Of a stretch of DNA of 64,000 nt, positions 23,919 through 36,899 are shown in pieces; within the stretch, counting starts at the first letter, position 1, and each line of letters opens with the position of its first letter. The stretch is from Laguncularia racemosa (lineage: Eukaryota; Streptophyta; Magnoliopsida; Myrtales; Combretaceae). Location of the stretch: assembly GCA_037954665.1 (NCBI GenBank), contig JBBMOL010000091.1:868001-932000 (forward strand), given 5' to 3'. Position numbers and translations under genes: made by a program. The notes beneath the pieces are model-generated. The model made no database searches and was not told where the DNA came from. It was given only the letters and a program-made list of their open reading frames with translations.

Positions 23919-24230
23919 GGAAAATTACAAGTGAGGGGATCGATGTTTAGGGTCAAGTTCAAATAGAGGATCAAACAGGGGATTTCATTATGGTGCCATT
24001 ACAAATAGTAACATATTTTATTTTTGAACCACTGAGTATGTTTATGGGATGTTAATGGATCCTCTATTTGAAATACTTAGCAAAAATTTGATTTATTTTA
24101 ATCACTTAAAAGTTTAATCATCTACTTTAACTACTTAGCATAACATTGATACTTTATTTTAACCATTTAAAAGTTTGAGCTCCCTTTTAAACTTGATCCT
24201 AAATGTTGATCCATTTGCTTGTAATTTTCC
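23919..24230. mobile_element. MITE-like element with long terminal inverted repeats
   Basis: GGAAAATTACAAGTGAGGGG... at 23919 is matched in reverse complement by ...TTTGCTTGTAATTTTCC ending at 24230. The two arms pair over roughly 60 bases, including ATGTTTAGGGTCAAGTT against AACTTGATCCTAAATGTT. It is 312 bp and encodes nothing. Adjacent sequences TAATAACAA and TAATAATAG are similar and could be a decayed 9-bp target duplication, as in Mutator-type MITEs. Confidence 0.6.
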
Positions 24231-27200
24231 TTAATAATAGTATAATAGGCCCCATCAATTATCTAACCATGCTACAAGCCTTACATGTTTTTCAAAAGTT
24301 AACTATAATGATTTCATAAATTATACGTGATGGATTATCCATGCTTAAAGGATTAGGGGCATAAAGTTTGGATATTGAGGGTAAAAGAATCAATAATTGA
24401 GGTTTAACAATATTCTTGATTGATTGCTCCTGTTACAAGAAGTTCTATATTTATACTAATGTAAATAAGGATAAAATGGTAATAATAGTATAATAACTTA
24501 ATTTAATATTAATAGAGGGATAGCCAAATAATAATTGATAATAATGATTTATTGAAAATTGTATTTTTTTTTTCAAATTTTATAAGTTCTAAATTTCCTT
24601 GTTGCTTCTTTAGGTAATAATGGAGTTCTTAAAAAGTTGCAACTTTTTCTTTTTATTTTTTGCTGTGGGGGGGTTGGTGGGTGGCGTGACGATGTAGTTA
24701 TAGAGGCTTAAGAACTAAACTCAGTTATGACTTTAGCAAAGATGGCAGCATTGTTGTCCTAGATTTCTTGCGAAGTGTGTGGATTGTATCAAGAATGGAA
24801 ACCGTCATACCCTTACCTCTATATTTTAGGTTTGGTGATTAGGTTTTATTGGTTTAGGTTTTGCATGGTTATGTTGATAGAATTTTGTTTACTAAGTCAT
24901 TTTTAATTCTTTGATGTGCTTAAGAGGACTATGACATTAAATGCAAGCCAATGGATGGATTGAAAATGGGCTAATTTCCAAATATGGAAATTAGAGTTTA
25001 GCAATTTTCATACATCACTTCGAGGATATAACTCACTAAGAAATGAATGCATTAACCTAATCCAATTTCATAGGACATACAAATTGGACTAAGATTTACT
25101 CACCACAATCTTGCTAAAGGATTAATAAGAGTAGGGATATTTAGAGTAAAATACAAATTAATTAGGGTTTAACAATATTCTTTATTGATTGTTGTTGTTA
25201 TAACAAAACAATAACTAAGTTTGACTTTAATGTCGTATTGATAAAGGTTGGTTTGCACTTCTATTTCTTTTGTTAGGAGTGGGAAGAAGACTCTTGCTAC
25301 TAGTGTAGTTTTGTCTGCCAAACATGAAGACAATATTACCAACTTGAATCCTATCATTTTCAATGGATAATATGGTAATGTGAAAGTTAATGAGGCCATT
25401 AAATTACCACCATTTGATTCTTTGACCACTTATATATGAGTTCTTAAAATCATATCTCATTAATATTTCCCAAAAGTTAATATCATTTAAAATGATGTGC
25501 CTCTTCAAAAAGTTGCATATATACTTATTCACAAAATTCAAAGAATTACATAGATCTATATCAAATCATGCAACAATTCTAAAATTTATAACACTTACCG
25601 CCCATTGAGTTCATTGAATGGAATAAGGTTGTAATGAAATAAATATTATTAGGAAACGAAATAAAACCATAATAAGTTATGAATGGATATTACCATGTTT
25701 ACTTTGACGTAATGAAATCATTAATACGACATTTACTTGATAGAATTGTTAAGGAATAAAACATAGAAAGTACTAAAATACCTCTCCTCCTTATAGAGTA
25801 CTAGAGCAAACAAACGTAAAAACAATAGGAGGAAAAAGGAGTCCCATTCAAATTCCTCCAATAGAAACCCTAATTCCCAAATTACAAGACATTTTGAAAT
25901 CAAAATTGGAAGCATAAGTACACTCTCCCTATCGTCAGTCTTCTCCATCAAGAGTTTTGCATATAGTACATGTTTTGTTTTCTCCTGTCTATCATTGTGA
26001 TCTAACGTTTGCAATGTTAAGATTATTAGGCAGCTAGGTTTTACTTAAAGTTTGTATCTTTTGGTGTATGTAATTAGTTGGAATGATGATGTGTTGTGCA
26101 CGACAACGACATTGTTGAAGCTATCATCTACGGTATAAGGGAATGATTTGTCAGATAGTTGTGCTCAAAGAGAGGAATGACAGTTAGAGCTGCAGCTAGT
26201 GACTTGAGTGCGATGGACGTTAGTGACCATGGTAGTGAGAGCATCAAATGGAGGAGGTACAAGATATGAAGGAGTCTTTAGATCTGAGGTTCTTCATTCT
26301 TGAAAGTTTGTTGTGTTTCATTTTCCATCGTGGGCATATGTTCTGTTTGATGAGGGTAACCTTGGTCCCTTCCATATTTTAATGAGGGCAAGTTAGGGAA
26401 AAAGTGTTAATTTTTTGTGGAATTGCAATTCTTAAGGTGGAGCTCAGTATTGTAAGTCCATGATTTATGTAATAGCCATTCAATGTTAAATTGCTGTTCC
26501 ACCACAAAAAACCAACTAAATGCCATAATAGCAACTCCACAAGGAAGAAAGGTATAATGAAATTGCTATTAGGTAAAGTAAACATGTTGTTAAAGTAAAA
26601 GTACACATTGTTTGAATAAAAATTTTCAAAATTATATGTATAAAAATTAAGCCCCCTTTTAAGGATTCCTTTTTTGTTTTTTAATTATTTGGAATTGCTA
26701 GGTAGGTAAATTTTCATTAGTGGGGTTATTTAGAGGAATTAGGTGTTTATATTTTAGAAATAAGGATGGATAAATTTTTGGAGAGAGGATGGATGAAATA
26801 ACTAAAAGTTTTAGTGATGTTTGATTTTAAAAGCGCTATAGATCAAATTGTATATTTTCATCTTTTAACTTTGGATAAAAATGTTACTAGTAATATGCCT
26901 TTTGTAATGTTTATCAAACATCAATAAACATATAATAATTAGTGATGCTTGTAAAATTTGCAAATTCTTGTAGTCTTCTTAGCCAAGTGTCACTACAGGT
27001 TATTTGGGTAAAGTAACTCTACATTTAATTTTTTATCAAAAAGGCTTTTTATATTTACTAAGGCCCTAATCTAGCCCACTTTTTTTATCTTTTTATTTTG
27101 TCTTTCAATAATCAACAACTTATATTTTTACTTACAAAGTTCAAAGCTCTACAAAAAAAAGTACTTGTTCTTCCTTCATCCTCTATCTTAGTTTGCAACT

Positions 27201-27755
27201 TTTCTTGAAGAACTTAATCATTTTTAAAAGATGTTATTTTGAGTATATAACGATAATTTAGACTTGGGCCTAGGTCGAGTTTAACTCATGACTTACCATG
27301 GACTCGATACAATTGGCCTTAACCTAAACTTAACCTGTCATGGCTAGGTTTATATCAAGTGTTAAATAGCCAGGGAAGATGGGTCCTAAACAAGTTGGAC
27401 TCCAAGAACCATCCAATTTGACGGTCTCGCCGGGTAATAAGAAATAAATTAAATTAAATTAAATAATAAAAAAGTATTTACTTGTTTAATATTAAAAACT
27501 TAAACTATTTCCATGCCAAATAAAAAAAATCCATTTACAATAATTAATGTATTGCTTTTAACGATATAAGAAATAAAAACACTTAAAGTTGATGTGTTAT
27601 TATTATTAACATAAGAAATAAGTATAATTAAAAAAATTGTTTAAGTGAATATTTATAGACTTCTACTAAAAGGAAGTTTCAAATCTTTAATAATTTGAGA
27701 CTAAGATTGATTTTTATCTTTTGATCTTCTATTCTAGGTTGTTGTCTCATGCTGC
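24231..27755. other. Long intergenic stretch without a supported gene
   Basis: Roughly 3.5 kb of AT-rich DNA. The short frames (for example 25169-25429 and 25733-26014, both minus) have no recognisable domain, and one or the other strand carries stops throughout. I see no tRNA, rRNA or transposon terminus I can defend. Confidence 0.4.
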
Positions 27756-27818
<63 letters not shown>

Positions 27819-27819
27819 C
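27756..27819. repeat. (ATT)n microsatellite
   Basis: About 64 bases of ATT triplets with one interruption near the left end. It sits just upstream of the GRF-type exon, in what would be an intron or 5' flank. Confidence 0.92.
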
Positions 27820-27839
27820 AGTGGCCCTCACATCTTTAG

Positions 27840-28122
27840 CATAGTTAGTTTTTTTAAATGTTTTTGTGGATTAGAAGCTTATGAGTCGACATTGTGGACA
27901 TAGAGGAATTCGAGTAGAAGGTTTATGACTTGTCCATTGTGGAAGGATAGAGGATGCAATTTCCACAAATGGGTTGATAAGAAATTTTCTGAACACGCAG
28001 AAGAAGTTATTTTTAGTTTGCTTAATGGGGATGACACTGTGGATTTAGAAGAGCTTAGGCATGATGTAAGGGTTTTAAACATTGAACTCCATATGGAGAA
28101 AAAAATCAAAGACAGTCTTTAA
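27840..28122 (+). pseudogene. GRF-type zinc-finger protein fragment with an in-frame stop
   Basis: One frame reads FFKCFCGLEAYESTLWT, a TAG stop at 27901-27903, then RRFMTCPLWKDRGCNFHKWV and a helical, charged C-terminal part ending IELHMEKKIKDSL at 28122. The CFCG, CPLW and GCNF cysteines, with RRF and WV, are the zf-GRF signature of plant proteins that bind nucleic acid or accompany transposon-derived proteins. Plant single-GRF proteins usually end in a coiled coil and a membrane segment; here the frame stops before a membrane helix. The premature stop and lack of an upstream exon make it a likely pseudogene or captured exon. Confidence 0.6.
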
Positions 28123-29508
28123 ACATGTTCTACAAATTACATGGTTAATAATATTTGTGTTAATATTTACTAAGTGTGCTGTTGCAAATGAGCCTAGAAA
28201 GTAAAGCAAGTAGCATGATGTTGTAGTGTTTGAAATAGGTTTCTTAGTAATTAGGGCAATTGTTGGTTTCATGTACGTTATTGTTGTAATGCGTTCTCTA
28301 GTAGTGAGATATAGTAGAGCTATAGATAATAGCTTTTGGATGACTGTTAGGGGAGGGAGTTCGGGTTAGCTTTTGGCATTGCTATATTCATGTATTTTTT
28401 AAATGTTTTTCATTATGAAATACAGTGAATCATGTTTGCAAATGCTAATGTTTATTATTGTTCCACATTTTAGTTGAATATAAATTGTGGTTTGTGCTAA
28501 GAATATCCATAAAGGATATCATTGTGGCAAGTAATTTGTATATCTTTTGGGCAATTGTTTTATGTGAGAAAGAAGATATCTCACTGGGCTATTTAGCTTA
28601 CCCTCGTATAGATTTTGTAATGTAGGTCGCAACTACTTAAACTTTCTGCATAGGCACCATACTACGGTAAGCAAATTTTTCACGAAACTTTTAGGAAAGG
28701 ATGCAAAGCTGAGAGTATAATGATCTTCTTTTGTAAATTAATATCGAAGTACTAGGATCAAATATCTATAAATATTTAATTTGGATTATTAAAACTTTTG
28801 AGTTGTATTTTGCGGGACCTAAATGAGGCTTGTTGTTAAAGTATCGTTGTTATTGATTCCAATGAATACATAATAGTTGAAATGAATCAGTGGAATGCCA
28901 AAAGCATTCAAATTTTGGTTAATTATTGTATTTTTAACAGGTTAATAGTTTTATGTTAAGATGCTTTGTGGTTACTTATTAGAGCTTAAGGGGCTAAGTA
29001 ACTATAGTGGGTTATCAAGAATAGGGTAGCCTGTAGGGCGTGAAAGATTTAGCAAAAGCATTTACATGGTAAAATATGATACTATTCCAATAATGAACTC
29101 TCATATTTTGACAACTTATATCTTGTTACTACGTACTCTACCTAACGTGTGTTTGGTTAGTGCTGACATTTTCTCTTAGCTAAAAGATGACACAAAAATC
29201 CAATCAAGTGGAAAAATTAACTAGTCTATCCACTTGGAAAAGGGATATGATTTTTGCAAAGATGCGATTTGACCAAGTTTTTTCTATTTTTCATTGTCTA
29301 AAATGTCTAGTATTACAGGTTTATGTCTATACATCTAAAAACAGGGAGAATTCACTTCTTGCTTTCAACATGTCAATGTTTAAGGAATAATTCGACTAGA
29401 AGGCTCTGTCTTATCAATTAAATGTTACTGTCAGGTCTTGTTACAGAATATTAGAGTTCAAGATAACTTTTCAAATATCAAACTTTCCCATTGTCATCAT
29501 GATGTTTG
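28123..29508. other. Intergenic DNA, no gene seen
   Basis: AT-rich. The 67-codon frame at 29187-29390 shows no domain. Confidence 0.45.
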
Positions 29509-31880
29509 TGTCACACCCAAAGGATGGGCCTAAGAGTTTCCACTAAAAGTTATCACATCACATATACACTCGTAATATGACAACAATCTTGCGAGTCAAA
29601 GGTCACAAACTTTAAACAATTATTTAAATAATTACAACTAATTATATTATATATAATCATATAATAAGAATATAACTATGGATTCTCATATTTCATGGTC
29701 GTCCAAGATCATAGAAAATTGGAATCCCCTACTAAAACAGTAAAATGGAAAAACACATTTAAGTTTTATAATTTTCATTCCTACATTGAGTTCCTAAGAA
29801 TAAAATTTTATCGAAGTAAAAATAAAGTTTCAATTAACCTGTTTAAATATGATAATTTATAAAATTGAATGCCTCTTACATTCCAACATTTCATTCCATC
29901 TATTTTGTAATCATCTAATAGATCACAATAATATCCCAAAGGTATGCCTCATTCAGGTCTGACTTTACTATAGACTGAAAGTCTCACATATCCAAATTTA
30001 AAATAATTCCAAACATATGTCCATCAGTATTCTATTGTGATTTACAGAGAAGTTCATTATAACTCTCAACTCTTACTTCTTATCCCAAAAATTTCACAAC
30101 AAAATTACTTATCGAAGTACGATGCCTATCTAGTAAGTTTACATTATCACGTCCTGCATCAAACAATCTATAGAAGGGTGAGCTAATAGCCCAGTGAGAT
30201 ACAAGTGTAATCTCTTGATACTGTTTACACATACAAGCAATTTCAAACAAGTTTTCAAATCATATGCTATGCATAAGCAACCATATGAATGCAACATCAC
30301 ACGTAGTCTTCCAGTAACCAACTTGAAGTCTAGGGTTTACGCCCCCTTTAACCTTAGGGTAGGGATTCAAATCATACCATTAGTGTCCGGGTCTGAAACT
30401 CAATTAATTACTTTTATCTCTTTATTAGAGATTATCTCTTGATTTCAATGTCATAAGCTTAATAAGCTCAAGTGTTACTCACACACTGAGCAATAAACAT
30501 CAAGGACAAACCGCACTCGGAACCATCAAAGCACAATAATCCCTTAATCACTTAATTTGCACTTGGCAGAACAGTAATCCTCTGATTACTTCTGATGCGC
30601 TCTGTAGCAATGGTGACCTTCAATTTTATACAATGTCTCGTGTAATGTATGTCTAATTTTAGTTAGGTCTAATCCTTTAATCAGTTGATTCAGGGTAATC
30701 AAACAAGATATAATAACAACTAAGCAGTAAAATACACAACACCACAGATACTTAAAGCCACAGACATGCACACTCACTACTTTTGCACACATACACTTGC
30801 ATATGCGCACATACACGTACTTGATCATGCTCGTACACATACCTTCATGCATTAACATACACGCAAACATATATACATGCCTCATCCTATCACCTCCCTT
30901 CCTCATCAAACCAACATTTACACACACATTAGTTCACACACTCTCACATGTCAACCAATACACGCCGGCACCAACACAATGACACATCACACAGCATACC
31001 CCATGTTAACCAATACACGCTAACACCAACACAATGACACATCACATAGCATACCCCAACAATTCCACATTTACAGCAATAACCCCAATGATACACAATG
31101 TAGCACACACTACTACATCTCACGGAGTGCACATGACACTCCCTTATTTCAATATGTATGCCACATCATTCCATCACATAAAATAGGGCAACATGCAATC
31201 ATAATCATTCAAATTCCACAATGACCAAGAAATACATATAAGTATTCAATACAACACAACACGAAACTAAATACAATGTATCACAAAATTCTTACTCACT
31301 TGTCCATGAGACTTAATCGAAATAATCCTTCAAGAAATAATCTATAGGAGAACACTTGATAGGCGTGTCAAGACATGCGTCGTCAATTCATGCTTCATTG
31401 GAAAAGAGATCAATGATAAGGATTTGTCTATTCAAACTATTCTATGTTAATTACACTTGAACCACCTCAAACTCCTCAATTGACAAAACCATTAGAAGGG
31501 AAGGAAACAAGGCAGATGGACCTTGACATTAGATAACAAGCATTCATAATTACTAAATCTTATATAATAAGTTATAATTAATTAAATAATTCAAACTAAT
31601 TTGAAGTTAAAGGGAATAACTTATTAGATTTGCATCTTAACAAAATCTATGCTCTTCACTTCTTTGATGAAGTAGATGAGCTTGTTAACAAAGAATCACC
31701 ACAAAATCGTTGATCGACAACTCACCTAAACCTCTTTTTGTTCTCAAGAAATAACAACTATGGCTCTAACCACCACAATTACATGGTTCCTCACTTTTTA
31801 ATGTAGTAAGCACATTCATGTTTAATCTATTCTTTGCTACATTGATTTCCTGATTCCGTTCCTGCAATTGCTCATCTCTA
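29509..31880 (-). mobile_element. Probable minus-strand Tekay-like LTR, right border uncertain
   Basis: It begins TGTCACACCCAAAGG, the reverse complement of a common LTR end (GGGTGTGACA). Inside, AAGGGTGAGCTAATAGCCCAGTG (about 30175) parallels AGGGTGAGCTAATGCTTAGTG in the minus-strand LTR near 13530, and CTTACTCACTTGTCCATGAG (about 31290) parallels the 5' leader part. No polyprotein or primer-binding site was recognised. The right end is a guess. Confidence 0.38.
30946..31055 (+). repeat. 55-bp tandem duplication
   Basis: The segment CATGT(C/T)AACCAATACACG...GACACATCACA(C/T)AGCATACCCC occurs twice with a 55-bp period and a few substitutions, in a CACA-rich stretch. Confidence 0.75.
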
Positions 31881-31902
31881 ACTTCAAGCTCTTTAATCGC
31901 CT

Positions 31903-33199
31903 TCAAATTAGCTTCCTTAACTTTCTCCTTAAGTTCTTTTTAACCAACTCTTCTAACCTCTTCGCGTTCAATTCAACTTCCTTAGCTCTCTCATCCAATT
32001 TTCTCTCCCATGATTCAATCTCACCATACCATTCCTTCAACTTCTCATCTTCCAACATTATATTCCCGATTTTCTCTTCAATTTCCCTTTTCCTAATTTC
32101 AAGCAATTCTACCAAATTTCACTTCCCTTCTCTCTTCTTTCCACATCTCGTAATCTTTCCTCCAATTTCACCTCATTCTCCTTGTATTCTCGACATCTCA
32201 CTCCAAATTCCCTATCCTTGAACTTCATTTCCTTCTCTCTCGCTTGGATTTTCTTCCTTGGCTGTTTTAATTCCTTCTTCTTATTCTCTAATTCTCCACT
32301 TTTACACTCGTCTTCCATCTCTCCCAACTTGGTTCTCCTCATTAACTCCTCCAATTCCTTCTCTTTCTTCTCCACCTCCCTATCTTTCTCACAAGCTTCA
32401 TATGATCCAACTTCACAAACATACTTATAAGTATGTTGTAAGTTGCAAGGTAGGAGCACACATGACTTGATAATTACTTCCATCATCAACACTATCACAG
32501 CCAACTCAAATATGCTTCAGTTAGCCCATTGCAACACATATCTATGTCAACTTTTCATATAGTTTACATTAGGAGTTCCAACAAACAAGATCCCTCCACT
32601 AGCAACCTCCCATGGCAGAAGCAACATTCACCCTCCACACCATTAGATTTTGTCGAACTTCATTTTCATTAAATCCATCAACATTTTTAAATTATTTGAG
32701 ATCAAAGTTTAAACTAGAACAAGATTGAATCATGTGATATCATCATCATCTTCACCATAGGCAGTAGCAAAAATCTACAACCCATCCATGTCCATATATT
32801 TCCTTTCATGAGAAATCAAAATTTCATGTATCTAATCACCTTTCTAAGTTCAATGCCTACAATGCATTTTTTTTTTCATATTTAAAATATGAATCTAATT
32901 CAACATTTAGTTTCCACAACAATAGTTCAAATCAAGGTTAGATGATTCCTTACCAAATAAAGCTCTAACCACAAAATTGTAGCCTTCAAATTCCTCTCTC
33001 GCTTTAATTTCAAGAGAATTCCACCACTCAATCCAAGTTTGACATCGAGCTTGATGTCAGCACTAACATCAGCCTCTTCCTTTGGCTTTAACGTAATGCC
33101 ACTTCCCTCAATATCTCCCTCACTCTTAATCTCCATTTCAAGTGATGATGAAATGACTTCTTGGCTATGTTCAGGACATTGATCATGTGACCTCCTCAC
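31903..33199 (-). pseudogene. Coiled-coil protein remnant (possibly FRIGIDA-like or related)
   Basis: Minus-strand frames at 32109-32504 and 31903-32115 encode about 170 residues of nearly continuous charged heptad-like sequence (KDREVEKKEKELEELMRR, then WERKLDERAKEVELNAKRLE). They overlap in different frames, so a frameshift separates them. An upstream frame at 32927-33199 (MRRSHDQCPEHSQEVI..., K/E-rich, start fits an exon) may belong to the same broken gene. The repeated 'K-x-K-E-L-E' style resembles the coiled-coil part of plant FRIGIDA-like proteins, but no diagnostic FRIGIDA core is visible. The plus-strand frames over the same DNA are shadows. Confidence 0.4.
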
Positions 33200-34340
33200 T
33201 GAACATTAGTGGTTGTGGTAGAATCGAGGAGAAGATGAGGATTTCTCTTGTGAGAGCAAAAGGTAAGGTCGATTGTAGTTGTCATAGTAGAGGAAAACAA
33301 AGGCTATAACAAGTTGCCATGGAAGATAGCTTCTTACTCATCAACCTCCTCAAAATGCTTTCGTCGACCTCGATCCCACTTGTCACCATCGACGATGAAT
33401 TCTTCATCCTTCTTGGGGCTAAAGAAGGAATCGAACTGCTGAAACTCAAATTACTGCCAGAAGGGATTATAGATGAACTTCTCAATGTCTTACTCCATTT
33501 GTAGAATGGAGAGCCATTCATGAGGGTTTTGCAAAGAGTCATGAAGAAACTGATCCACCTAGTTGATGATGTCATCAAAAACTTTAGAAGCTAAAGAAGT
33601 CAAAGCTAAGCTAACATCGAGCTCACAGAACTTGTTGTCTCTCTTTTTTTTTTGTGAAAATTTTTTTTACTTTGAAATTTTCATAGCAAATGAGGTCTTG
33701 ATACGAAGTATTCCTTCCAAAGACTGTAATGGCTTTTATAATTTTTTATTTAGAGTTAGTATGAGGAAGATATGGATTTTTAAAGTTTTGAGGGAATTTG
33801 GTTTTCGTAACCAATGAGAGGAAAGAAGAAGAAGAAGAGAAAGGAAGAAGAAAACAAAGAAAAGAAAAGAGAGTTGAGAAAAGATAAGAAAAGAAATGAG
33901 GAGAGAGAAAAAGACAAAAGCATTTAAGGAAAACATGTGATGGGGAGTGAATAATTATTCAATTATGATTTTCTCTGACACGATAATTTATATAAGTTTA
34001 GAAATTTTAATGTTTGAATGTGAAATTCTATGATTAAGCTAAATGAATTATTTTAAGTATAAATATTTATTCAGAATTTTTATTTGATTATCTTAGACTT
34101 TTTATTGTAATTTATTTTATCATGTTTTTTAATTTTATGCAGTTGATCTTATAAATAATTATTTTTATAAATTTAAATTTATGTAGATTGCAATTAAAAC
34201 TTTTAATAAAATCTTTTAACTAATTCAGTATTATATTTTCTCTAATTTGGCGGGTTTTACGGTCTGTCTTTGCATTGTAAGGAAAAGTTTTAGTTCCTCC
34301 GAGTTTTGATCTCGGATTTATCTGTAGATGAGTCTGTGGC
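33200..34340. other. No gene seen
   Basis: It contains competing short frames on both strands at 33282-33578, none with a recognised domain, then AT-rich DNA with purine-rich GAAGAAGA runs at about 33815-33920. The first 400 bases could include a 5' exon of the coiled-coil remnant. Confidence 0.35.
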
Positions 34341-34640
34341 AGCAGTGATTTGAAATCAATCTCTTTGAATATTGTTTTCTTCATATGTCAATTTCAGAAG
34401 CCAATTTGAATAATTGAAACAGATTAAATTCTCAGACTTCGAATCAAATTGAAACTGCTATTGAACCTGATTCCTGGTAAGCGGCCCTTTAATTTTTTTA
34501 CCAATAGATACTTTGAAAACTTATTGAATCGACCAAAAAGTCCTTGCAAATCCATCACTGTATGCACTTGGTGTCTTTTTTTTTTTTTTAATCATCATAT
34601 CTTACCTCCTCAATCAAACTCGCTTGAAAACGGTGGGAAC
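34341..34640 (+). repeat. Paralogous block B, copy 1, of the snRNA-array duplication
   Basis: GAAATCAATCTCTTTGAATATTG through CCTGGTAAGCGGCC and TCCTTGCAAATCCATCA is matched at 41745-41980 and, more loosely, at 55395-55620. It marks the left border region of the duplicated snRNA array. Confidence 0.75.
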
Positions 34641-34679
34641 TTGAATGTTATGGAATCCCACTCACAGAATAAATCCAAG

Positions 34680-34810
34680 AGCCTTACAGCAATGTCAATC
34701 TTCAGTCATTCCAGGATTTGGAATTCATTTTCTTGCACAACATCAGGTGGCCATGCATGAAGCAGCCACAAGCTCGGCGTTTCTTCATTGTTATGTATAC
34801 CCTTTCCAGT
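34680..34810 (-). pseudogene. Antisense exon-like fragment, copy 1 (unknown protein, stop inside)
   Basis: The minus strand reads LLHAWPPDVVQENEFQILE, a stop, then LKIDIAV followed by GTAAGG, a good 5' splice site. The second copy at 55680-55812 keeps the frame open and also ends in a GTAAG splice site. Codon-phase conservation and the shared splice site suggest a decayed exon of one ancestral host gene on the strand opposite the snRNAs. I do not recognise the protein. Confidence 0.5.
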
Positions 34811-35609
34811 TTCTAATGTCTTTGCAATAAATCAGAATGTCCATGAAGGAACTCGGTTGGCGGTGGTAGTTATCGGCTTATTGTTGGATGAATTAATTCC
34901 TCCGCTTCCAGTCGGGTATGGAAAACCGGAAAAGATGAGAGAGAATGCTCCAATGGCGACTGCGTTTTGGGTGTATATATGCTTTTATAAAACGGAACAG
35001 AGCAGTTCTCCTCTCGATATCAAAATCAAATCAAACCGACCTGATTTGTTTCCTACCTTATTTCGAAAACTGGCATTGGAATTGGGATGGTGTCAGGAAT
35101 TGGCTTCAACATGTGGACCGAAGTTTGCTTGGCCATTGGAGTTATAATAATAATGGGCTGACTGCTGACATGAGTAGGACTTTGGATGACTTGGTGGGTG
35201 TGAATTTGCAATTTATATATAACTTTCTTTACATAACTTTATTATTTTAAGGTTATCTATGCTCATGTAATAGTTATATAGACTACAGTACATTATTTAT
35301 GCAATTATATTTATGTTACATATATAGATGAAATATGGAAAAAGTTTGATTAATTAATATTTTAGCCTTAACTCTCTAGATTTCTCAAAAAAATCACTAT
35401 TGCGTATAAGTATTACTCAATAAAATTGCCTATAGGTACTTATAATTTGACTTATTTAGTTTAATTTTAGAGTAGTATTTTGAAAATTTTGGGACATTAC
35501 GATATTTGGCATTAGGAAACAAAATTTCGGTTCTAAAATCTCTTAACAAAATCTATTTAAACAGAGGAAGTTTAATCCAACGAATCTCGCGTTAGCCCAA
35601 TATCAACTC
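34811..35609. other. No confident gene
   Basis: Plus-strand frames at 34788-35147 and 34945-35250 overlap in different phases and have no domain. The rest is AT-rich. Confidence 0.4.
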
Positions 35610-36260
35610 GGTTGTTATCTATGTAGAGTTTGCAAGCTCTTAAAAGTAACACTTGTATTCATCCTTATGGCGTAATCTGTTCAAGTTACGAACAACGTCA
35701 ACCACAGCAGAGGAGGAATGCAACTTGATCAGAATCTTAAATAGAAATTTACTGCAAAAGACAGCATACTTAAAATCTTGTCAGGGCAGTTATCATAAAA
35801 GGGCATCCTGGTCTCACATAGGTTTTAATCTTTGTTCAGAGTTTCCAGGCAGATATTCTTGAAATCCTTACACTAAAGTTCGTAATGCTTCATTTACAAC
35901 GTTGGAACAAACCAAAGTATCTGGAGAATTGGGAGATTGTAATCTCAAATGCCTAAGGCTACCTCCCATTATTCCAATTGTAAGTTGTAACCGTATTTTG
36001 TCCTTCTATTCCCTTAATATTCCTCAAAGTACAATAGCCTGAGTTAGATAGATCCCTGTGGCCTAGAAATGTAGCTTAATATAACTAATGTGGACTTATG
36101 GCCAGATTTGGCTTAAACATTGGTCCATCACATCGATAGTTGTACAGTGTTTTTCACTTTAAAAGATTACTGTATTAGGTTCTATAGATGTCTGAGTATG
36201 AGAGATATTACATTCATTCTAATTCAACTTTAAACTGGCAAAAGAGAGAAAGCATATAAA
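35610..36260 (+). repeat. Paralogous block C, copy 1
   Basis: GGTTGTTATCTATGTAGAG, then CAACCACAGCAGAGGAGG, and CCTAAGGCTACCTCCCATTATTCC match 46125-46680 in order. In the second copy this block lies immediately upstream of the U6 pseudogene; here the corresponding U6 is absent and the copia element follows. CATTCATTCTAATTCAACT (36211) also matches 44881. Confidence 0.85.
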
Positions 36261-36551
36261 TAACCACATTAGCAGTTGTATTGATTTGGCAGAGAAGAGA
36301 ATTTGCAAAGGTAGGTTTGGCCTTGCATTCAAAAACATACCTCAAAACAAATTTATTTGGAAACTTATCCTTAAAAGTTTGCATCATATACCTATTGTTG
36401 CATTGATCACAAAAGCATCATCATAAATTAATGTTAAACTTCCTGTAGGAACAAAATTATAACATGTCAAGTATGCATTGTAGCCCAAACCACCTAATAT
36501 GAACCTTTCATGAAGGGGAACTTGAGGCGATACCATAACAAGGGTCCTCTT

Positions 36552-36899
36552 TGTAAAGATAGGAAGATAATTCTTGTTTTTCCTTAATTAATTTTCTGTT
36601 GTTGTACATATATATACATGTTGATTTTGTTGTGTTACAAATCTATTGTTTTGATCTGAGTTAATCCTAATTCCTTAGCTGTTATTGGTCCTGATCTATT
36701 TGTTGTTGCTGTAGTTGATCTGATCTACGGTTGCTGTTGTTAATCTGGAGTGCTGTGATTGCTGTTGCTGTGATTGATCTGGTCTGCAGTTGCTGAAGTT
36801 AATCTTGATTGCTGCTGCTGCTGTTGGTGATCTGAATCTTGTGCTGCTGCAGATGTGTGTTGTTGAGTTGTTGGATTTGCTGGTTGGTGATGTTTATCA
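36552..36899 (-). repeat. 3' LTR of the copia element
   Basis: In plus-strand reading it starts TGTAAAGATAGG and ends GATGTTTATCA. It is rich in CAG/CTG-type triplets, so the pol frame reading into it gains a glutamine/serine-rich tail. The purine tract TTGCGGGGGCA (minus) abuts it at about 36900-36910. Confidence 0.95.

Noticed and set aside
31868..32470. Plus-strand S/F/L-rich frames
   Set aside because: Antisense shadows of the charged coiled-coil sequence on the minus strand.
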